From Maribellus sp. CM-23 (GTDB lineage: Bacteria; Bacteroidota; Bacteroidia; Bacteroidales; Prolixibacteraceae): a DNA stretch of 64,000 nucleotides. Below are positions 27,279 through 37,745 of the stretch, in pieces (within the stretch, counting starts at the first letter, position 1; every line of letters starts with the position of its first letter). The stretch lies in assembly GCF_021354595.1 (NCBI RefSeq), contig NZ_JADWYJ010000001.1, positions 1,093,446 through 1,157,445 of the forward strand, in the 5' to 3' direction. The notes under the pieces were generated by a model. The model searched no databases. It was not told the origin of the DNA and was given only the letters and a program-made list of their open reading frames with translations. The position numbers and the translations under genes were made by a program.

Positions 27279-27392
27279 ATGGAACAATTACTTGTCTGCC
27301 GCTTCGCGGATCTCCTGCAAGGACCGATATGCCATGCAAACAATTCGTCCAACGACGGATTAACAGTGAAAATTAGAAATATTTACAGATGA
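27279..27392 (+). CDS. Possible 37-codon ORF coupled to dxr
   Basis: The ATG at 27279 is 11 nt after the M23 stop, behind an A/G-rich stretch. The frame (MEQLLVCRFADLLQG ...) ends in TGA overlapping the dxr ATG (ATGA). The position fits translational coupling, and the frame fills an otherwise empty 121-nt gap. I recognise no family; chance is a fair alternative. Confidence 0.3.
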   Translation: MEQLLVCRFADLLQGPICHANNSSNDGLTVKIRNIYR

Positions 27393-28543
27393 AGAAACGA
27401 GTCGCTATTTTAGGATCAACCGGCTCCATAGGAACGCAATCTCTCGAAGTAATTGCTCAAAACCCCGAGCTCTTTGAAGTGGAGGTGCTAACGGCCAACA
27501 ACAATGTTGACCTGCTAATTCAGCAAGCCAAAGCATTCCAACCCAATGTGGTGGTAATTGCCAACAAAGAGAAATACCAACTGGTTTCGGAGGCACTAAA
27601 ATCGGAAGACATAAAAGTGTATGCCGGCAACGAAGCACTGGCGCAGGTGGTTGAAATGGACACCATCGACCTGGTGTTGACCGCCATGGTCGGTTATTCA
27701 GGCCTGCTGCCCACATACAATGCCGTAAAAGCCGGAAAACACATTGCGCTGGCGAACAAAGAAACGCTGGTGGTGGCCGGTGAAATTATCACCAAAGCAG
27801 CCCTCGAAAAGAACGTTGACCTGCTGCCGGTAGATTCGGAACATTCCGCCATCTTTCAGTGCCTGGTAGGCGAATTTATGAACCCGGTGGAGAAAATTTA
27901 CCTCACCTGTTCGGGAGGCCCTTTCCGCGGGAAAACATTGCAGGAACTTGAACACGTGACTGTAGACGATGCGCTGGCACACCCCAACTGGGACATGGGC
28001 GCCAAAATCACCATCGACTCGGCCACCCTGATGAACAAAGGCTTTGAAGTAATTGAGGCCCGTTGGTTGTTTGGGCTTCCGGCCTCCAAAATTGATGTGA
28101 TCGTTCATCCCCAATCCATCATTCACTCCGTTGTGCAGTTCGAAGACGGGTCGATGAAAGCCCAAATGGGAGTGCCGGACATGAAACTCCCGATCCAGTA
28201 TGCCATGGGATTTCCCAAGCGGATAAAAAACAAATTCCCGCGCTTCAACTTCCTTGATTACCCAAGTCTTAACTTTGAACAGCCTAATACAAAAATTTTT
28301 CGTAACCTTGCACTCGCATTCGAAGCCTTGGATAAAGGGGGAAATATGCCCTGTATTTTAAACGCAGCCAACGAAGTAGTTGTGCAGGCGTTTCTAAATA
28401 AAAAAATCAGGTTTCTGCAAATTCCGGAGATCATTGAAGCAGCCATGAACCAAGTGGCTTTTATTGAAAAACCCGGATTGGAAGACTTAATTGAAACCGA
28501 CAACGAAACAAGAACAGTAACAGAGTTGTTAACTGGAAACTGA
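27389..28543 (+). CDS. dxr: 1-deoxy-D-xylulose 5-phosphate reductoisomerase
   Basis: The 384-residue enzyme makes methylerythritol phosphate from DXP with NADPH, in the isoprenoid pathway. N-terminal GSTGSIGTQSLEV binds NADPH. LANKETLVVAG, LLPVDSEHSAIFQ and the metal acids in PVDSEHS are intact, and SGGPFRG and LMNKGFEVIEARWLF follow. It is followed 15 nt later by rseP, the common dxr-rseP order. Confidence 0.97.
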   Translation: MKKRVAILGSTGSIGTQSLEVIAQNPELFEVEVLTANNNVDLLIQQAKAFQPNVVVIANKEKYQLVSEALKSEDIKVYAGNEALAQVVEMDTIDLVLTAMVGYSGLLPTYNAVKAGKHIALANKETLVVAGEIITKAALEKNVDLLPVDSEHSAIFQCLVGEFMNPVEKIYLTCSGGPFRGKTLQELEHVTVDDALAHPNWDMGAKITIDSATLMNKGFEVIEARWLFGLPASKIDVIVHPQSIIHSVVQFEDGSMKAQMGVPDMKLPIQYAMGFPKRIKNKFPRFNFLDYPSLNFEQPNTKIFRNLALAFEALDKGGNMPCILNAANEVVVQAFLNKKIRFLQIPEIIEAAMNQVAFIEKPGLEDLIETDNETRTVTELLTGN

Positions 28544-28558
28544 AATTAAAAAACTGGA

Positions 28559-29896
28559 ATGGAATCGATATTAATTAAAACTACACAGCTTCTTTTAAGC
28601 CTTTCTATTTTAGTGGTTCTGCACGAGGCAGGGCACTTTATGTTTGCGCGGTTATTCAAAACACGCGTCGAAAAATTTTACTTGTTTTTTGATCCCTGGT
28701 TTTCACTTTTCAAAGTAAAAAAAGGCGAAACCGAATACGGAATTGGCTGGTTGCCTTTAGGCGGCTATGTTAAAATCTCCGGAATGATTGACGAATCGAT
28801 GGACAAGGAAGCGATGCAACAACCGCCGCAGCCCTGGGAATTCAGATCAAAACCTGCCTGGCAACGATTGTTGATTATGCTGGGAGGTGTTTTAATGAAC
28901 TTTATTTTTGCTTTTGTCATCTACATTGGCGTGCTCTACATTTGGGGCGAAGAATACCTGCCTACCGAAAATGTGAAGTACGGAATTGTGGTGAACGAAA
29001 CCGGTGAAAAAATAGGTTTCAAAACCGGCGATAAAATTCTTACTGTCGACAATCACTACATCGAGGAGTTTCACAAAATCGTCCCCACCATTGTTCTGGA
29101 TGAAGCCAAAACCGTACAGGTTGAACGCGACGGGCAAAAGATAGACGTTGAAATTTCGGGCGAAGACATGGCCCTGATGTTAAAAAGCAAAGGAATCTGG
29201 ACCATACGCGATCCCTACGACATCAAAATCGGAAAGTTGGCCAAAGGTTATCCGGCAGCAGAGGCAGGTCTTCAGGAGAACGATGTTTTGGGCGCTGTTG
29301 ATGGAAACTCGTTTGAGTTTTACGATCAGTTCAGCAATTACCTGGCGTCTAAAAAGAACTCGGAAATATCTTTGGAAATCACCCGCGACGGCCAGAAAAT
29401 AACCAAAACGGTGAAGGTTAACGAAGAAGGAAAACTGGGCTTTAACCCTACATTTAACAACCCCGACATATTTGAGTGGAAAACACTGAAATACGGTTTT
29501 CTTGAATCCATCCCGGCAGGAATAGACCGTGGTGTTCAAACGACCATCAATTATCTGAAACAGTTCAAACTGATCTTCAACAAAGAAACAAAGGGATATG
29601 AGTCGCTCGGAGGATTTGCCACCATCGGTAATATTTTCGCTCCCACCTGGAACTGGGCACACTTCTGGGATATGACGGCATTTATCTCGATCATTCTGGC
29701 CATTATGAACCTGCTGCCGATACCGGCACTCGACGGTGGCCACGTAATGTTCCTGTTCGGAGAAATCATTACCGGAAGAAAACCGGGCGAGAAGTTTTTG
29801 GAGTATGCCCAGATTACCGGGATGATATTATTGCTGGCATTGGTACTTTATGCAAATGCCAACGATATAATTAAGATGATTAACGGAACATTTTAG
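28559..29896 (+). CDS. rseP: Site-2 protease RseP family
   Basis: The 445-residue intramembrane zinc protease has HEAGH (H22, E23, H26) in its first helix. The distal aspartate motif is MNLLPIPALDGGHV in a late helix, and PDZ-like segments lie between (about 135-310, including KIGKLAKGYPAAEAGLQENDVLGAVDG). RseP cleaves anti-sigma factors and signal-peptide remnants within the inner membrane. It is 15 nt downstream of dxr. Confidence 0.95.
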   Translation: MESILIKTTQLLLSLSILVVLHEAGHFMFARLFKTRVEKFYLFFDPWFSLFKVKKGETEYGIGWLPLGGYVKISGMIDESMDKEAMQQPPQPWEFRSKPAWQRLLIMLGGVLMNFIFAFVIYIGVLYIWGEEYLPTENVKYGIVVNETGEKIGFKTGDKILTVDNHYIEEFHKIVPTIVLDEAKTVQVERDGQKIDVEISGEDMALMLKSKGIWTIRDPYDIKIGKLAKGYPAAEAGLQENDVLGAVDGNSFEFYDQFSNYLASKKNSEISLEITRDGQKITKTVKVNEEGKLGFNPTFNNPDIFEWKTLKYGFLESIPAGIDRGVQTTINYLKQFKLIFNKETKGYESLGGFATIGNIFAPTWNWAHFWDMTAFISIILAIMNLLPIPALDGGHVMFLFGEIITGRKPGEKFLEYAQITGMILLLALVLYANANDIIKMINGTF

Positions 29897-29939
29897 CAAA
29901 ATATTTCTATTTTTGTCACGAACCAATTAACAAAGTATC

Positions 29940-30140
29940 ATGAATCTATTTGTATTAGCAGGATTTATTGGGCCACAGGAAATTATTATCATCCTGATTA
30001 TTGTATTGCTCCTGTTTGGTGGACGCAAAATTCCGGAGTTAATGAAAGGTCTTGGGAAAGGAATGAAGGAATTCAAAAAAGCCACCAAGGATGAAGACAA
30101 TGAGGATGATGTTTCGGAACCAGGTAAAATTGAAAAGTAA
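29940..30140 (+). CDS. tatA: Sec-independent translocase TatA
   Basis: The 66-residue protein has one membrane helix (about 11-23), a hinge FGGRKIPEL, an amphipathic helix [17 protein letters not shown] and an acidic tail, the TatA/E layout. It forms the pore of the Tat pathway. The two Gfo/Idh/MocA proteins at 47256 and 49805 carry twin-arginine signals and are likely clients. A terminator follows at 30163. Confidence 0.95.
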   Translation: MNLFVLAGFIGPQEIIIILIIVLLLFGGRKIPELMKGLGKGMKEFKKATKDEDNEDDVSEPGKIEK

Positions 30141-30162
30141 TCCATATCCCATCAAATAATGG

Positions 30163-30193
30163 AATCCCGTTCAAACAGAGCGGGATTTTTTTG
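30163..30193 (+). terminator. Terminator after tatA
   Basis: AATCCCG pairs with CGGGATT over 11 nt and is followed by seven T and ttgtttc. Confidence 0.75.
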
Positions 30194-30293
30194 TTTCTTC
30201 TTGTTCCGGTCTGCCCGTTAACACAAGCCATCTTAACCATCAGAATGGTAAGATTTTTGTTAGTAAGGTTCGGAACCAAAAAATCTGAATGCT

Positions 30294-31343
30294 ATGAAAC
30301 TCAAAATTAACATCTTTGCTCCAATTATTATATTGGCAGTATTTCTGTTCTCGTGTAATAACGACTCAACCAACATGCGAAAAAAGATCACCGGTAAAGC
30401 GGGTGAAATGGTGGTTGTCATTTCGAAAAGCGCCTGGGAAGGAAGTCCAGGAGAGGCTATTCGTGCAACCTTGTCGCAACCGCAGATCGCCCTTCCGCAG
30501 GAAGAGCCGCTTTTTGATGTGATTGACGTACCACACGAAGCATTCAAAGATATTTTCAGGTCTACCCGCAACATCGTTCAAACAAATATTTCGCAGAATG
30601 TTGAAACGGAAGGCGTAACGTTTACCGATGATGTTTGGGCTTATCCGCAGGCTACCGTGCAGATCAAAGCAAAAACACCCGACCGTTTCGTGGAGCTCTT
30701 CAACGAAAACAAAGGCAAAATACTGTCGTATTTTCTGGCTGCCGAGCGCGAAAGAGTTACGATGAATTACAAGAAAACCTACGAAAAATCGGTGTTCAAT
30801 ATTTTGAACAAGGATTTTGGTGTTACCATGCATGTTCCTCCGGGTTTCAGAGTAATGGAGCAAAAAAAGGATTTCCTGTGGGTACAGTACGATTCGCCTG
30901 AGATCTTCCAGGGCATCGTTATTTACACCTATCCTTTTGTTTCCGACAGTGCATTTACGGTTAGTTACCAACTTCCCATTCGCGACAGTTTACTAAAGGC
31001 CAATGTTCCGGGCCCGTCTGACGGCAGTTATTTGTCAACGGAAACAAGGGTCGATCAGATTTTCAATGTAACAAAACACAATGGAAACTACGCGGCTGAA
31101 ATGCGCGGATTGTGGCGGGTTGCCAACGATTTTATGGGTGGTCCTTACATCGCATTGTCAGAACTGGACATGGAAAACCAAAGGGTTATTAACGCTTTTG
31201 GCTTTGTTTATGCACCCAGTAAAGACAAGCGCAACCTGCTACGCCAGGTGGAAGCAATGATCTATTCACTCAAACTGAATAACCAAAAAGAAAACGATAC
31301 GCTTAACAAGCAGTCGGATTTTGAAGTCAACATTGAAGGTTAA
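30294..31343 (+). CDS. DUF4837-family lipoprotein
   Basis: The 349-residue protein starts with a lipoprotein signal (lipobox LFSC, Cys near residue 20) and carries the Bacteroidota-specific DUF4837 domain. GEMVVVISKSAWEG, VPHEAFKDIFRSTRNIV and a late RGLWRVANDFMGGPYI are typical. No function is established for the family. It is anchored to a membrane facing the periplasm or surface. It is convergent with metF across a shared terminator. Confidence 0.85.
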   Translation: MKLKINIFAPIIILAVFLFSCNNDSTNMRKKITGKAGEMVVVISKSAWEGSPGEAIRATLSQPQIALPQEEPLFDVIDVPHEAFKDIFRSTRNIVQTNISQNVETEGVTFTDDVWAYPQATVQIKAKTPDRFVELFNENKGKILSYFLAAERERVTMNYKKTYEKSVFNILNKDFGVTMHVPPGFRVMEQKKDFLWVQYDSPEIFQGIVIYTYPFVSDSAFTVSYQLPIRDSLLKANVPGPSDGSYLSTETRVDQIFNVTKHNGNYAAEMRGLWRVANDFMGGPYIALSELDMENQRVINAFGFVYAPSKDKRNLLRQVEAMIYSLKLNNQKENDTLNKQSDFEVNIEG

Positions 31344-31364
31344 GAAACTACGCTTATAAATAAG

Positions 31365-31393
31365 AAGGCCGGGGAAACAAGTTCTCTGGCCTT
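31365..31393. terminator. Bidirectional terminator between DUF4837 gene and metF
   Basis: AAGGCCGGGGAA pairs with TTCTCTGGCCTT (two mismatches or wobbles) over a 5-nt loop, with T-rich flank. Confidence 0.7.
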
Positions 31394-31429
31394 ACTTTTA
31401 TAATATAGTGCAATCGCGTTATAGCCCGT

Positions 31430-32383
31430 TTAAAAAGCTGCTTTTACAATTTCTTTTACGTTATCCGAAATGCCGTAAGTATAAATATGAAGCGAAGGTG
31501 CTTTATGCGCTACCAGGTCTTTTGACTGGTAAATAGCCCACTCGGTTCCAACCTTTTGTGCCTGGTCGTTGGTTTTACACTTGGCCAGTTCTTTCGACAA
31601 CTCCATCGGCAGGTCGATGTTGAATATCTTCGGAAGAACCGTCAGCTGGTTCACCAGGTTGATTGGTTTAATTCCAGGAATAATCGGCACCGTAATTCCC
31701 ATGGCGCGGCAGCGGTCCACAAAATCGTAGTAAACTTGGTTGTCGAAAAACATCTGCGTTACAATGTAATCGGCACCGGCATCTACTTTTTGTTTCAGGT
31801 AGGCCATGTCAGAATCCATGTTTGGCGCTTCAAAGTGCTTTTCCGGATAACCGGCCACTCCGATACAAAAATCCAGCGGCATGTTGTTTCTCAGGTCACC
31901 ATCCAGGTATTTTCCTTTTCCCAGGTCTTTGATCTGCTCCACCAACTCGTTGGCATTCGCATGTCCGTTTTCAGTCGGGTGAAACACACTTTGCCCTTTT
32001 ATTCCGTCACCACGTAAAGCCAGCACATTGTTAATTCCGAGAAAATTAAGATCGATCAGCACGTGTTCCGTTTCACTTTTGGTAAAGCCGCCACATAAAA
32101 TATGCGGTACCACCGGAATGTGGTATTTGTGCTGAATGGTAGCAGCTATTGCCACTGTTCCCGGGCGTTTGCGAACCGTACGTTTCACAATCGAACCGTC
32201 TTTCATTTCCTTGAATTCCACCTCATCGCGGTGGGTCGTAATGTTGATGTACTTTGGATCGAACTCTGTCAGACTCTCAATGGTCTGATACAGTTTCGAA
32301 GCATCGTTCCCTTTCAGGGGCGGCAAAAGTTCGAATGAAAACACGGTACTTTTTGCTGCTTTTATGGTGTCTATGACCTTCAT
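31430..32383 (-). CDS. metF: Methylenetetrahydrofolate reductase
   Basis: The 317-residue FAD enzyme reduces 5,10-methylene-THF to 5-methyl-THF. FSFELLPPLKG, NITTHRDE, VPHILCGGFTKSETE and LALRGDG are MetF signatures, and DFCIGVAGYPEKH and ADYIVTQMFFDNQ complete the barrel. It follows metH on the same strand by 154 nt; MetF supplies the methyl donor for MetH, so joint control is likely. Confidence 0.96.
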   Translation of the reverse strand: MKVIDTIKAAKSTVFSFELLPPLKGNDASKLYQTIESLTEFDPKYINITTHRDEVEFKEMKDGSIVKRTVRKRPGTVAIAATIQHKYHIPVVPHILCGGFTKSETEHVLIDLNFLGINNVLALRGDGIKGQSVFHPTENGHANANELVEQIKDLGKGKYLDGDLRNNMPLDFCIGVAGYPEKHFEAPNMDSDMAYLKQKVDAGADYIVTQMFFDNQVYYDFVDRCRAMGITVPIIPGIKPINLVNQLTVLPKIFNIDLPMELSKELAKCKTNDQAQKVGTEWAIYQSKDLVAHKAPSLHIYTYGISDNVKEIVKAAF

Positions 32384-32537
32384 TGTCGGTTTGTCTTTTG
32401 AATTGCAAATGTAATAAAATCGTACCCTTTGGTATGAAATCCCCTCTCTTTCACGGAAAATTGCGCGTTAATTTAACCGAAGATTTTCATCCGTCAGCAT
32501 TTATACGACAGCAGGTTTCTTTCTGTTCCCGTTTGAA

Positions 32538-35500
32538 TTATTTATAATTCAAATTGGTCGGCAGGAATTTCTCAACAAAGTCGATGGGTTTGCCTTTTCG
32601 TTTGGCGTAATCAGCCACCTGGTCGATCCCGATTTTCTCCAGACTAAAATACCGCGACTCGGGATGTACAAAGAACTCTCCGGATACCGAAGCATTGGGA
32701 TACATCGCAAAATGTTCGGTCAGCGAAATGCCCACTTCTTCGGCCTTAATCAGCTCGAAAAGACTTTCTTTTTCCGAATGTTCCGGACATGCAGGATAGC
32801 CCAGTGCCGGGCGAATTCCCTGGTATTTTACTTTCAGGATGTCATCCAGCGAAAGGTTCTCATCGGGTACGTAGCCCCAGTAATTTTTGCGGACTTCCAG
32901 GTGCAGTAATTCCGCAAAAGCCTCACTCAGCCGGTCGGCCAGCGCTTCCAGCATAATCGCTTTGTAATCGTTGTGCTCGGCACGGTACTGATCTTTCCAT
33001 TTCTCGATACCAATTCCGGCGGTGGTGGCAAAACCTCCGCAATAATCGATTTTTCCCGACTCAAGCGGTGCCACAAAATCGGCGAGACAGAAATTCGGCA
33101 CCCCCGTTTTTTTCTTTTCCTGTTGCCGGATGTGATAAAAACGGCCGATTTCTTTCGAGCGAGTTTCGTCTTCAAACAACACCACATCGTCACCATCGGC
33201 ATTGGCCGGCCAAATTCCGAAAGCAGCATTTGCCTGCAACATTTTCTTTTCGATTATCTCGTCCAGCATTTCATTGGCTTCCTGATAAAGCTTCTGAGCT
33301 TCTTCTCCTTGTTTTTCGTCCTTGAAAATATCCGGGTAATGTCCTTTCAATCCCCAGGTAATAAAGAAGAACGTCCAGTCGATGTAATTTCTCAGTTCCT
33401 CCAGCGGGAAGTCAATCAAATGCTTCACCCCGGTGAAATTCGGTTTGTAAATCGGGGTGTTGTTCCAGTCGATACTGAATTTATTGCCACGGGCTTCACT
33501 CAGTGTCAGGTATTCTTTGGTTTTTCGCTGCCCCTGAAACTGCCGGATGTTTTCATAATCATCGCGGACCGATTTCAGGTAATTTTCGTTTTTCGCAATC
33601 AGGTTCGACACCACATTTACCGCCAGCGAAGCATCTTTTACATGAATCACCGGGTTCGAATATTCCGGCTCAATTTTCACCGCCGTATGGATTTTGGATG
33701 TAGTAGCCCCGCCAATCATTACCGGAATGTCCATTTTGCGGCGTTCCATTTCCTTGGCAACGTCCACCATAATTTCCAGCGATGGCGTAATCAGACCACT
33801 TAGCCCGATCACATCCACCTTGTTTTTCACGGCTTCATCCAGAATTTTTTCGGTGGGCACCATTACTCCCAGGTCGATGATTTCGTAGTTGTTACAACCA
33901 AGCACCACACCTACAATGTTCTTCCCAATGTCGTGCACATCGCCTTTAACAGTAGCCATCAGCACTTTTTTCTGAGAAGTTGAATTTTTGAATTTCTCCT
34001 TGTCGGCTTCTATGTAAGGCAGCAAATACGCCACCGCCTTTTTCATTACCCGTGCCGATTTAATTACCTGCGGAAGAAACATTTTTCCGGCACCAAAAAG
34101 TTCACCCACGATGTTCATCCCGGCCATTAGCGGGCCTTCGATAATATTCAGCGCCGGCGAATATTTGGTGAGTGCTTCCGCCATGTCTTCGTCCACATGC
34201 TCGGGCAATCCTTTTACCAACGCATGACTGATGCGTTCTTCCAGCGGAAGTTCACGCCATTCGTCTTTTTTCTCCTCTTTTTTACCGCTTACCTTCAGGT
34301 TTTCAGCAAATTCAAGCAGGCGCTCCGTTGCATCCGGACGGCGGTTCAGAACAATATCTTCAATCCTTTCGAGGAAATCTTTCGGAATCTCATCGTAGAT
34401 CTGCAACATTCCGGGGTTGACGATTCCCATGTCGAGACCAGCCCTGATGGCATAAAACAGGAAAACCGAGTGCATCGCTTCGCGCACCACGTCGTTTCCG
34501 CGGAACGAAAAGGAGACGTTGCTGACACCGGCGCTTACTTTCGCCAAAGGCAGGTTTTCCTTGATCCATTTTACCGATTCAATAAAAGAAACCGCGTAAT
34601 TATTGTGCTCTTCAATCCCTGTCCCGATGGTCAAAACATTGGGGTCGAAGATGATATCCTGTGGTGGGAAATGTACTTTTTCAGTAAGAATTTTGTAGGC
34701 ACGCGTACAAATTTCCTTGCGACGTTCGGTGTTATCTGCCTGCCCTTTTTCATCAAAAGCCATTACAATAACCGCCGCACCGTATCTTTTTACCGTTTTT
34801 GCCTGCTGAATAAAAGCTTCCTCGCCTTCTTTCAAACTGATCGAGTTTACGATCGCTTTCCCCTGCAAACACTTTAACCCGGCTTCAATCACGTTCCATT
34901 TCGACGAGTCGATCATGATCGGCAGTTTGGCAATATCCGGCTCTGCCATAATCAGGTTCAGGAAAGTGGTCATTTCCTTTTCGGCATCCAACATCGCGTC
35001 GTCCATGTTTACATCGATCACCTGCGCGCCGTTCTCTACCTGCTGCCGGGCAATGGTCAGGGCTTGTTCGTATTTCCCTTCGCTAATCAGGCGGGCAAAT
35101 TTTCGTGAACCGGCCACGTTACAACGCTCACCAATGTTCATGAAATTGGTATTTTCGGTAATCGTCACGGGCTCCAAACCGCTCAGTTTCATGTTAGTTC
35201 CCGGATCGACCAAATGGTGAGGCCGGGCTTTGGCAGCCAGGTCGGCAAAAGCATGGATATGTTCCGGAGTGGTTCCGCAACATCCGCCAATGATGTTTAC
35301 AAAGTTGTTATCAAGATAATCTTTGATGTAACCGGCCATGATCTCCGGCGACTCATCGTAACCTCCAAACTGGTTGGGCAGACCCGCATTGGGATGCGCA
35401 CTGATGTGGAAAGGCGCCTTTTTCGAAAGCTCTTTTACATAAGGGCGGAGATCGCTGGTACCCAACGAACAGTTCAAGCCGATACTCAGCAAATCGACAT

Positions 35501-36206
35501 GCGATACTGAATTCAGAAAAGCTTCCAGGGTTTGTCCCGAAAGTGTTCGTCCGCTGGCATCGGTAATTGTTCCGGAAACCATCAGCGGAAGTTCGATTCC
35601 GCGGGCTTCCAATGCCTCTTCTACCGCAAAAATGGCGGCTTTGGCATTCAGCGTATCAAAAATGGTTTCGATCAGCAACAGATCAACACCTCCGTCCAGC
35701 AAACCTTCTACCTGCTCGCGGTAAGACTTTTTTACCGTATCAAACGAAACAGCCCGGTAGCCGGGGTCGTTCACATCGGGCGAAAGCGATAAAGTTTTGT
35801 TGGTAGGCCCGATGGAACCTGCTACAAAACGTGGTTTCTCCGGTGTTTTTTCGGTAAACTCATTGGCAAGCGCCACCGCCAGTTCCGCCGAAGCTTTGTT
35901 CATTTCATAAACAAGCGCCTCTGCACCATAATCGGCCTGTGAAATACTGGTGGCATTAAAAGTATTAGTTTCCAGGATATCGGCTCCTGCCTCCAGGTAA
36001 CGGGTATGGATCTCTTTTATGATCTCAGGCTTTGTAATTGAGAGCATGTCGTTATTTCCCTTCTGATCGTTGGGAAAATCCTTTAAGCGCTCTCCGCGGT
36101 AATCTTCCTCTGTTAACCTGTATTCCTGAATCAAAGAACCCATGGCGCCGTCCATAACAAGAACGCGTGTTTTAAGTTCTGTCCTGATGTCTTTCCGTCT
36201 GTTCAT
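32538..36206 (-). CDS. metH: Cobalamin-dependent methionine synthase
   Basis: The 1222-residue protein has all four MetH modules in order. They are homocysteine binding (1-325, with [11 protein letters not shown] zinc cysteines), pterin binding (about 340-610), the B12 cap and B12 domain (about 640-890, [11 protein letters not shown] cobalt-ligand histidine) and the AdoMet activation domain (about 900-1222, [12 protein letters not shown]). It transfers methyl from methyl-THF to homocysteine. The 5' region holds neither a cobalamin nor a SAM riboswitch that I can recognise. Confidence 0.98.
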   Translation of the reverse strand: MNRRKDIRTELKTRVLVMDGAMGSLIQEYRLTEEDYRGERLKDFPNDQKGNNDMLSITKPEIIKEIHTRYLEAGADILETNTFNATSISQADYGAEALVYEMNKASAELAVALANEFTEKTPEKPRFVAGSIGPTNKTLSLSPDVNDPGYRAVSFDTVKKSYREQVEGLLDGGVDLLLIETIFDTLNAKAAIFAVEEALEARGIELPLMVSGTITDASGRTLSGQTLEAFLNSVSHVDLLSIGLNCSLGTSDLRPYVKELSKKAPFHISAHPNAGLPNQFGGYDESPEIMAGYIKDYLDNNFVNIIGGCCGTTPEHIHAFADLAAKARPHHLVDPGTNMKLSGLEPVTITENTNFMNIGERCNVAGSRKFARLISEGKYEQALTIARQQVENGAQVIDVNMDDAMLDAEKEMTTFLNLIMAEPDIAKLPIMIDSSKWNVIEAGLKCLQGKAIVNSISLKEGEEAFIQQAKTVKRYGAAVIVMAFDEKGQADNTERRKEICTRAYKILTEKVHFPPQDIIFDPNVLTIGTGIEEHNNYAVSFIESVKWIKENLPLAKVSAGVSNVSFSFRGNDVVREAMHSVFLFYAIRAGLDMGIVNPGMLQIYDEIPKDFLERIEDIVLNRRPDATERLLEFAENLKVSGKKEEKKDEWRELPLEERISHALVKGLPEHVDEDMAEALTKYSPALNIIEGPLMAGMNIVGELFGAGKMFLPQVIKSARVMKKAVAYLLPYIEADKEKFKNSTSQKKVLMATVKGDVHDIGKNIVGVVLGCNNYEIIDLGVMVPTEKILDEAVKNKVDVIGLSGLITPSLEIMVDVAKEMERRKMDIPVMIGGATTSKIHTAVKIEPEYSNPVIHVKDASLAVNVVSNLIAKNENYLKSVRDDYENIRQFQGQRKTKEYLTLSEARGNKFSIDWNNTPIYKPNFTGVKHLIDFPLEELRNYIDWTFFFITWGLKGHYPDIFKDEKQGEEAQKLYQEANEMLDEIIEKKMLQANAAFGIWPANADGDDVVLFEDETRSKEIGRFYHIRQQEKKKTGVPNFCLADFVAPLESGKIDYCGGFATTAGIGIEKWKDQYRAEHNDYKAIMLEALADRLSEAFAELLHLEVRKNYWGYVPDENLSLDDILKVKYQGIRPALGYPACPEHSEKESLFELIKAEEVGISLTEHFAMYPNASVSGEFFVHPESRYFSLEKIGIDQVADYAKRKGKPIDFVEKFLPTNLNYK

Positions 36207-36526
36207 TCAAAGTATTTGATTGGGGGCTGATCTCCCCAGTGTATTTTATATTCGCTTTTTCTATCCGCAGCCACAAAGTTAAATAAACTACCCCATGGAA
36301 CTTACAGTTTGGCAGTATTTACCTCGTTTGTAAACTGAAACTTTCACAAAAACGGCAGTTGTTCATTATAACCATCCCCCGGGGGAAATGTTTTCAGGCT
36401 TCTTCAGGCTTTCTTCCCATGAGAAAATTTGTTTTCCCGTTCTGCTGACAAATTCATCTTTTTGTGCTTAATTTTGCCGCTCTGCCTGTAACTACTCCAT
36501 CCTGCCCAAAAACGAAAGGAAGAAGC
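36207..36526. other. 320-bp divergent region between metH and the MFS gene
   Basis: No gene seen. It contains minus-strand TAACTTTG (36273-36280), a possible -7 for metH, and plus-strand TAATTTTG (36469-36476) for the transporter, with a CCCCCGGGGG palindrome at 36376-36385. TGGGG...CCCCA could form a small hairpin just before metH. Confidence 0.4.
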
Positions 36527-37669
36527 ATGAGCAAAAACATCCGATATTTAACCACCGTTATTTCCATAACTCTTGGATTACGTTTGTTTTCCATGTCGAT
36601 CATCATTCCATTTCTGTCAGCTTACGCCATGAACCTTAAAGGCGGAAGCCCGGCACTAACCGGCTATGCACTCGGAATTTTCGGACTCACACAAGCTGTC
36701 CTTCAGATTCCGTTTGGCGCGTTAAGCGACCGCATCGGTTATAAAAAAGTGATGCTGGCCGGACTTGTAATGCTGATAGCCGGATTGCTCACTGCTGCAT
36801 ATGCCACGTCGGTTGGCTGGCTTATTTTTGCCCGTGCCCTGCAGGGAAGCGGTGCCATTGTTACCGTTGGCTATTCGTGGCTGTCTTCGGTTGCGGGCGA
36901 TGCCGATCGCGACCGAATACTCACCCGGCTCGGAGCCCTGCTGGCCACTTTCACCATGTTGTCCTATGTGCTCGGTCCACTTGTTCACATTGTGCTGAAT
37001 GTTAGCCAAATGTTTGTGTTCTCTGCCTTTCTTATTGTGGGTTGTTTTATTTGGGTCCTTACAAGCACCCGGCAGGTAAACCCTGTTTTGCGAAAAGAAC
37101 AGGCTCAAAAATACAAGGTGAAATCGGTTTTTAACCCGGCCCACCTTCGAAAAAGCCTGCTTCTTACCTTCAACAACCTGTTAATGATGGCTTTCTTTTT
37201 TATGCTTCCGCTTTTACTCGAAGGACATCTTGCCACTAACCAAATGTGGATTGTTCTTAGTCCTGCTATTTTGATTGCCATCGCGGTTTTGCCTTACTTT
37301 TCAAAACGGGCCTCGCAGCGAAATCCCAGAACAGTGTTAACCATTCTGTTTTTACTGATTGCTGCCGGTTTTCTCATCATCTATTTCCGAACCGTTGTTT
37401 CAATCGTTATCGGCACCATCTTGCTGATGATGGGCGTGTTCTCCATCTCGTCCATTGTTCCGATGCTGATCAACCGCGAAATTGACAACCGCCAGCGTGG
37501 GAAAGGCAACGGGGTGATGGTAAGCTTACAATACTTTGGATCGTTTTTGGGCGCCGCAGTTACCGGAAAACTGTGGGGTTGGGGCCCCTCTGTTGCCTTT
37601 GGTTTTGCCGGAACCGTAATTCTTACAGGAATCGTCCTGATCAATTTTCAAAAGAAAGCGAAAGCGTAA
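36527..37669 (+). CDS. Major facilitator superfamily transporter
   Basis: The 380-residue protein with about 12 hydrophobic segments has the MFS loop GALSDRIGYKKVML between helices 2 and 3. The layout resembles drug or sugar efflux members (YajR/AraJ-like); the substrate is unknown. ATG at 36527 has GGAAGAAGC just upstream; an in-frame start at 36464 would overlap the promoter element. It is convergent with the nitric oxide reductase. Confidence 0.85.
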   Translation: MSKNIRYLTTVISITLGLRLFSMSIIIPFLSAYAMNLKGGSPALTGYALGIFGLTQAVLQIPFGALSDRIGYKKVMLAGLVMLIAGLLTAAYATSVGWLIFARALQGSGAIVTVGYSWLSSVAGDADRDRILTRLGALLATFTMLSYVLGPLVHIVLNVSQMFVFSAFLIVGCFIWVLTSTRQVNPVLRKEQAQKYKVKSVFNPAHLRKSLLLTFNNLLMMAFFFMLPLLLEGHLATNQMWIVLSPAILIAIAVLPYFSKRASQRNPRTVLTILFLLIAAGFLIIYFRTVVSIVIGTILLMMGVFSISSIVPMLINREIDNRQRGKGNGVMVSLQYFGSFLGAAVTGKLWGWGPSVAFGFAGTVILTGIVLINFQKKAKA

Positions 37670-37745
37670 AAATTTGTTCTGATGCTTTCTGTTACCAAAT
37701 GAAGCCGGAAACCCGTGTTGAGTTTCCAACTTCATAGGCAGGCTG

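Noticed and set aside
36207..36300. Cobalamin or SAM riboswitch before metH
   Set aside because: The leader downstream of the TAACTTTG element is only about 65 nt and has no recognisable B12 box or SAM-I core; only a small TGGGG/CCCCA stem was found.
37700..37745. Terminator GGAAAC...GTTTCC between MFS and norB
   Set aside because: The stem is short and no T-run follows in either direction.
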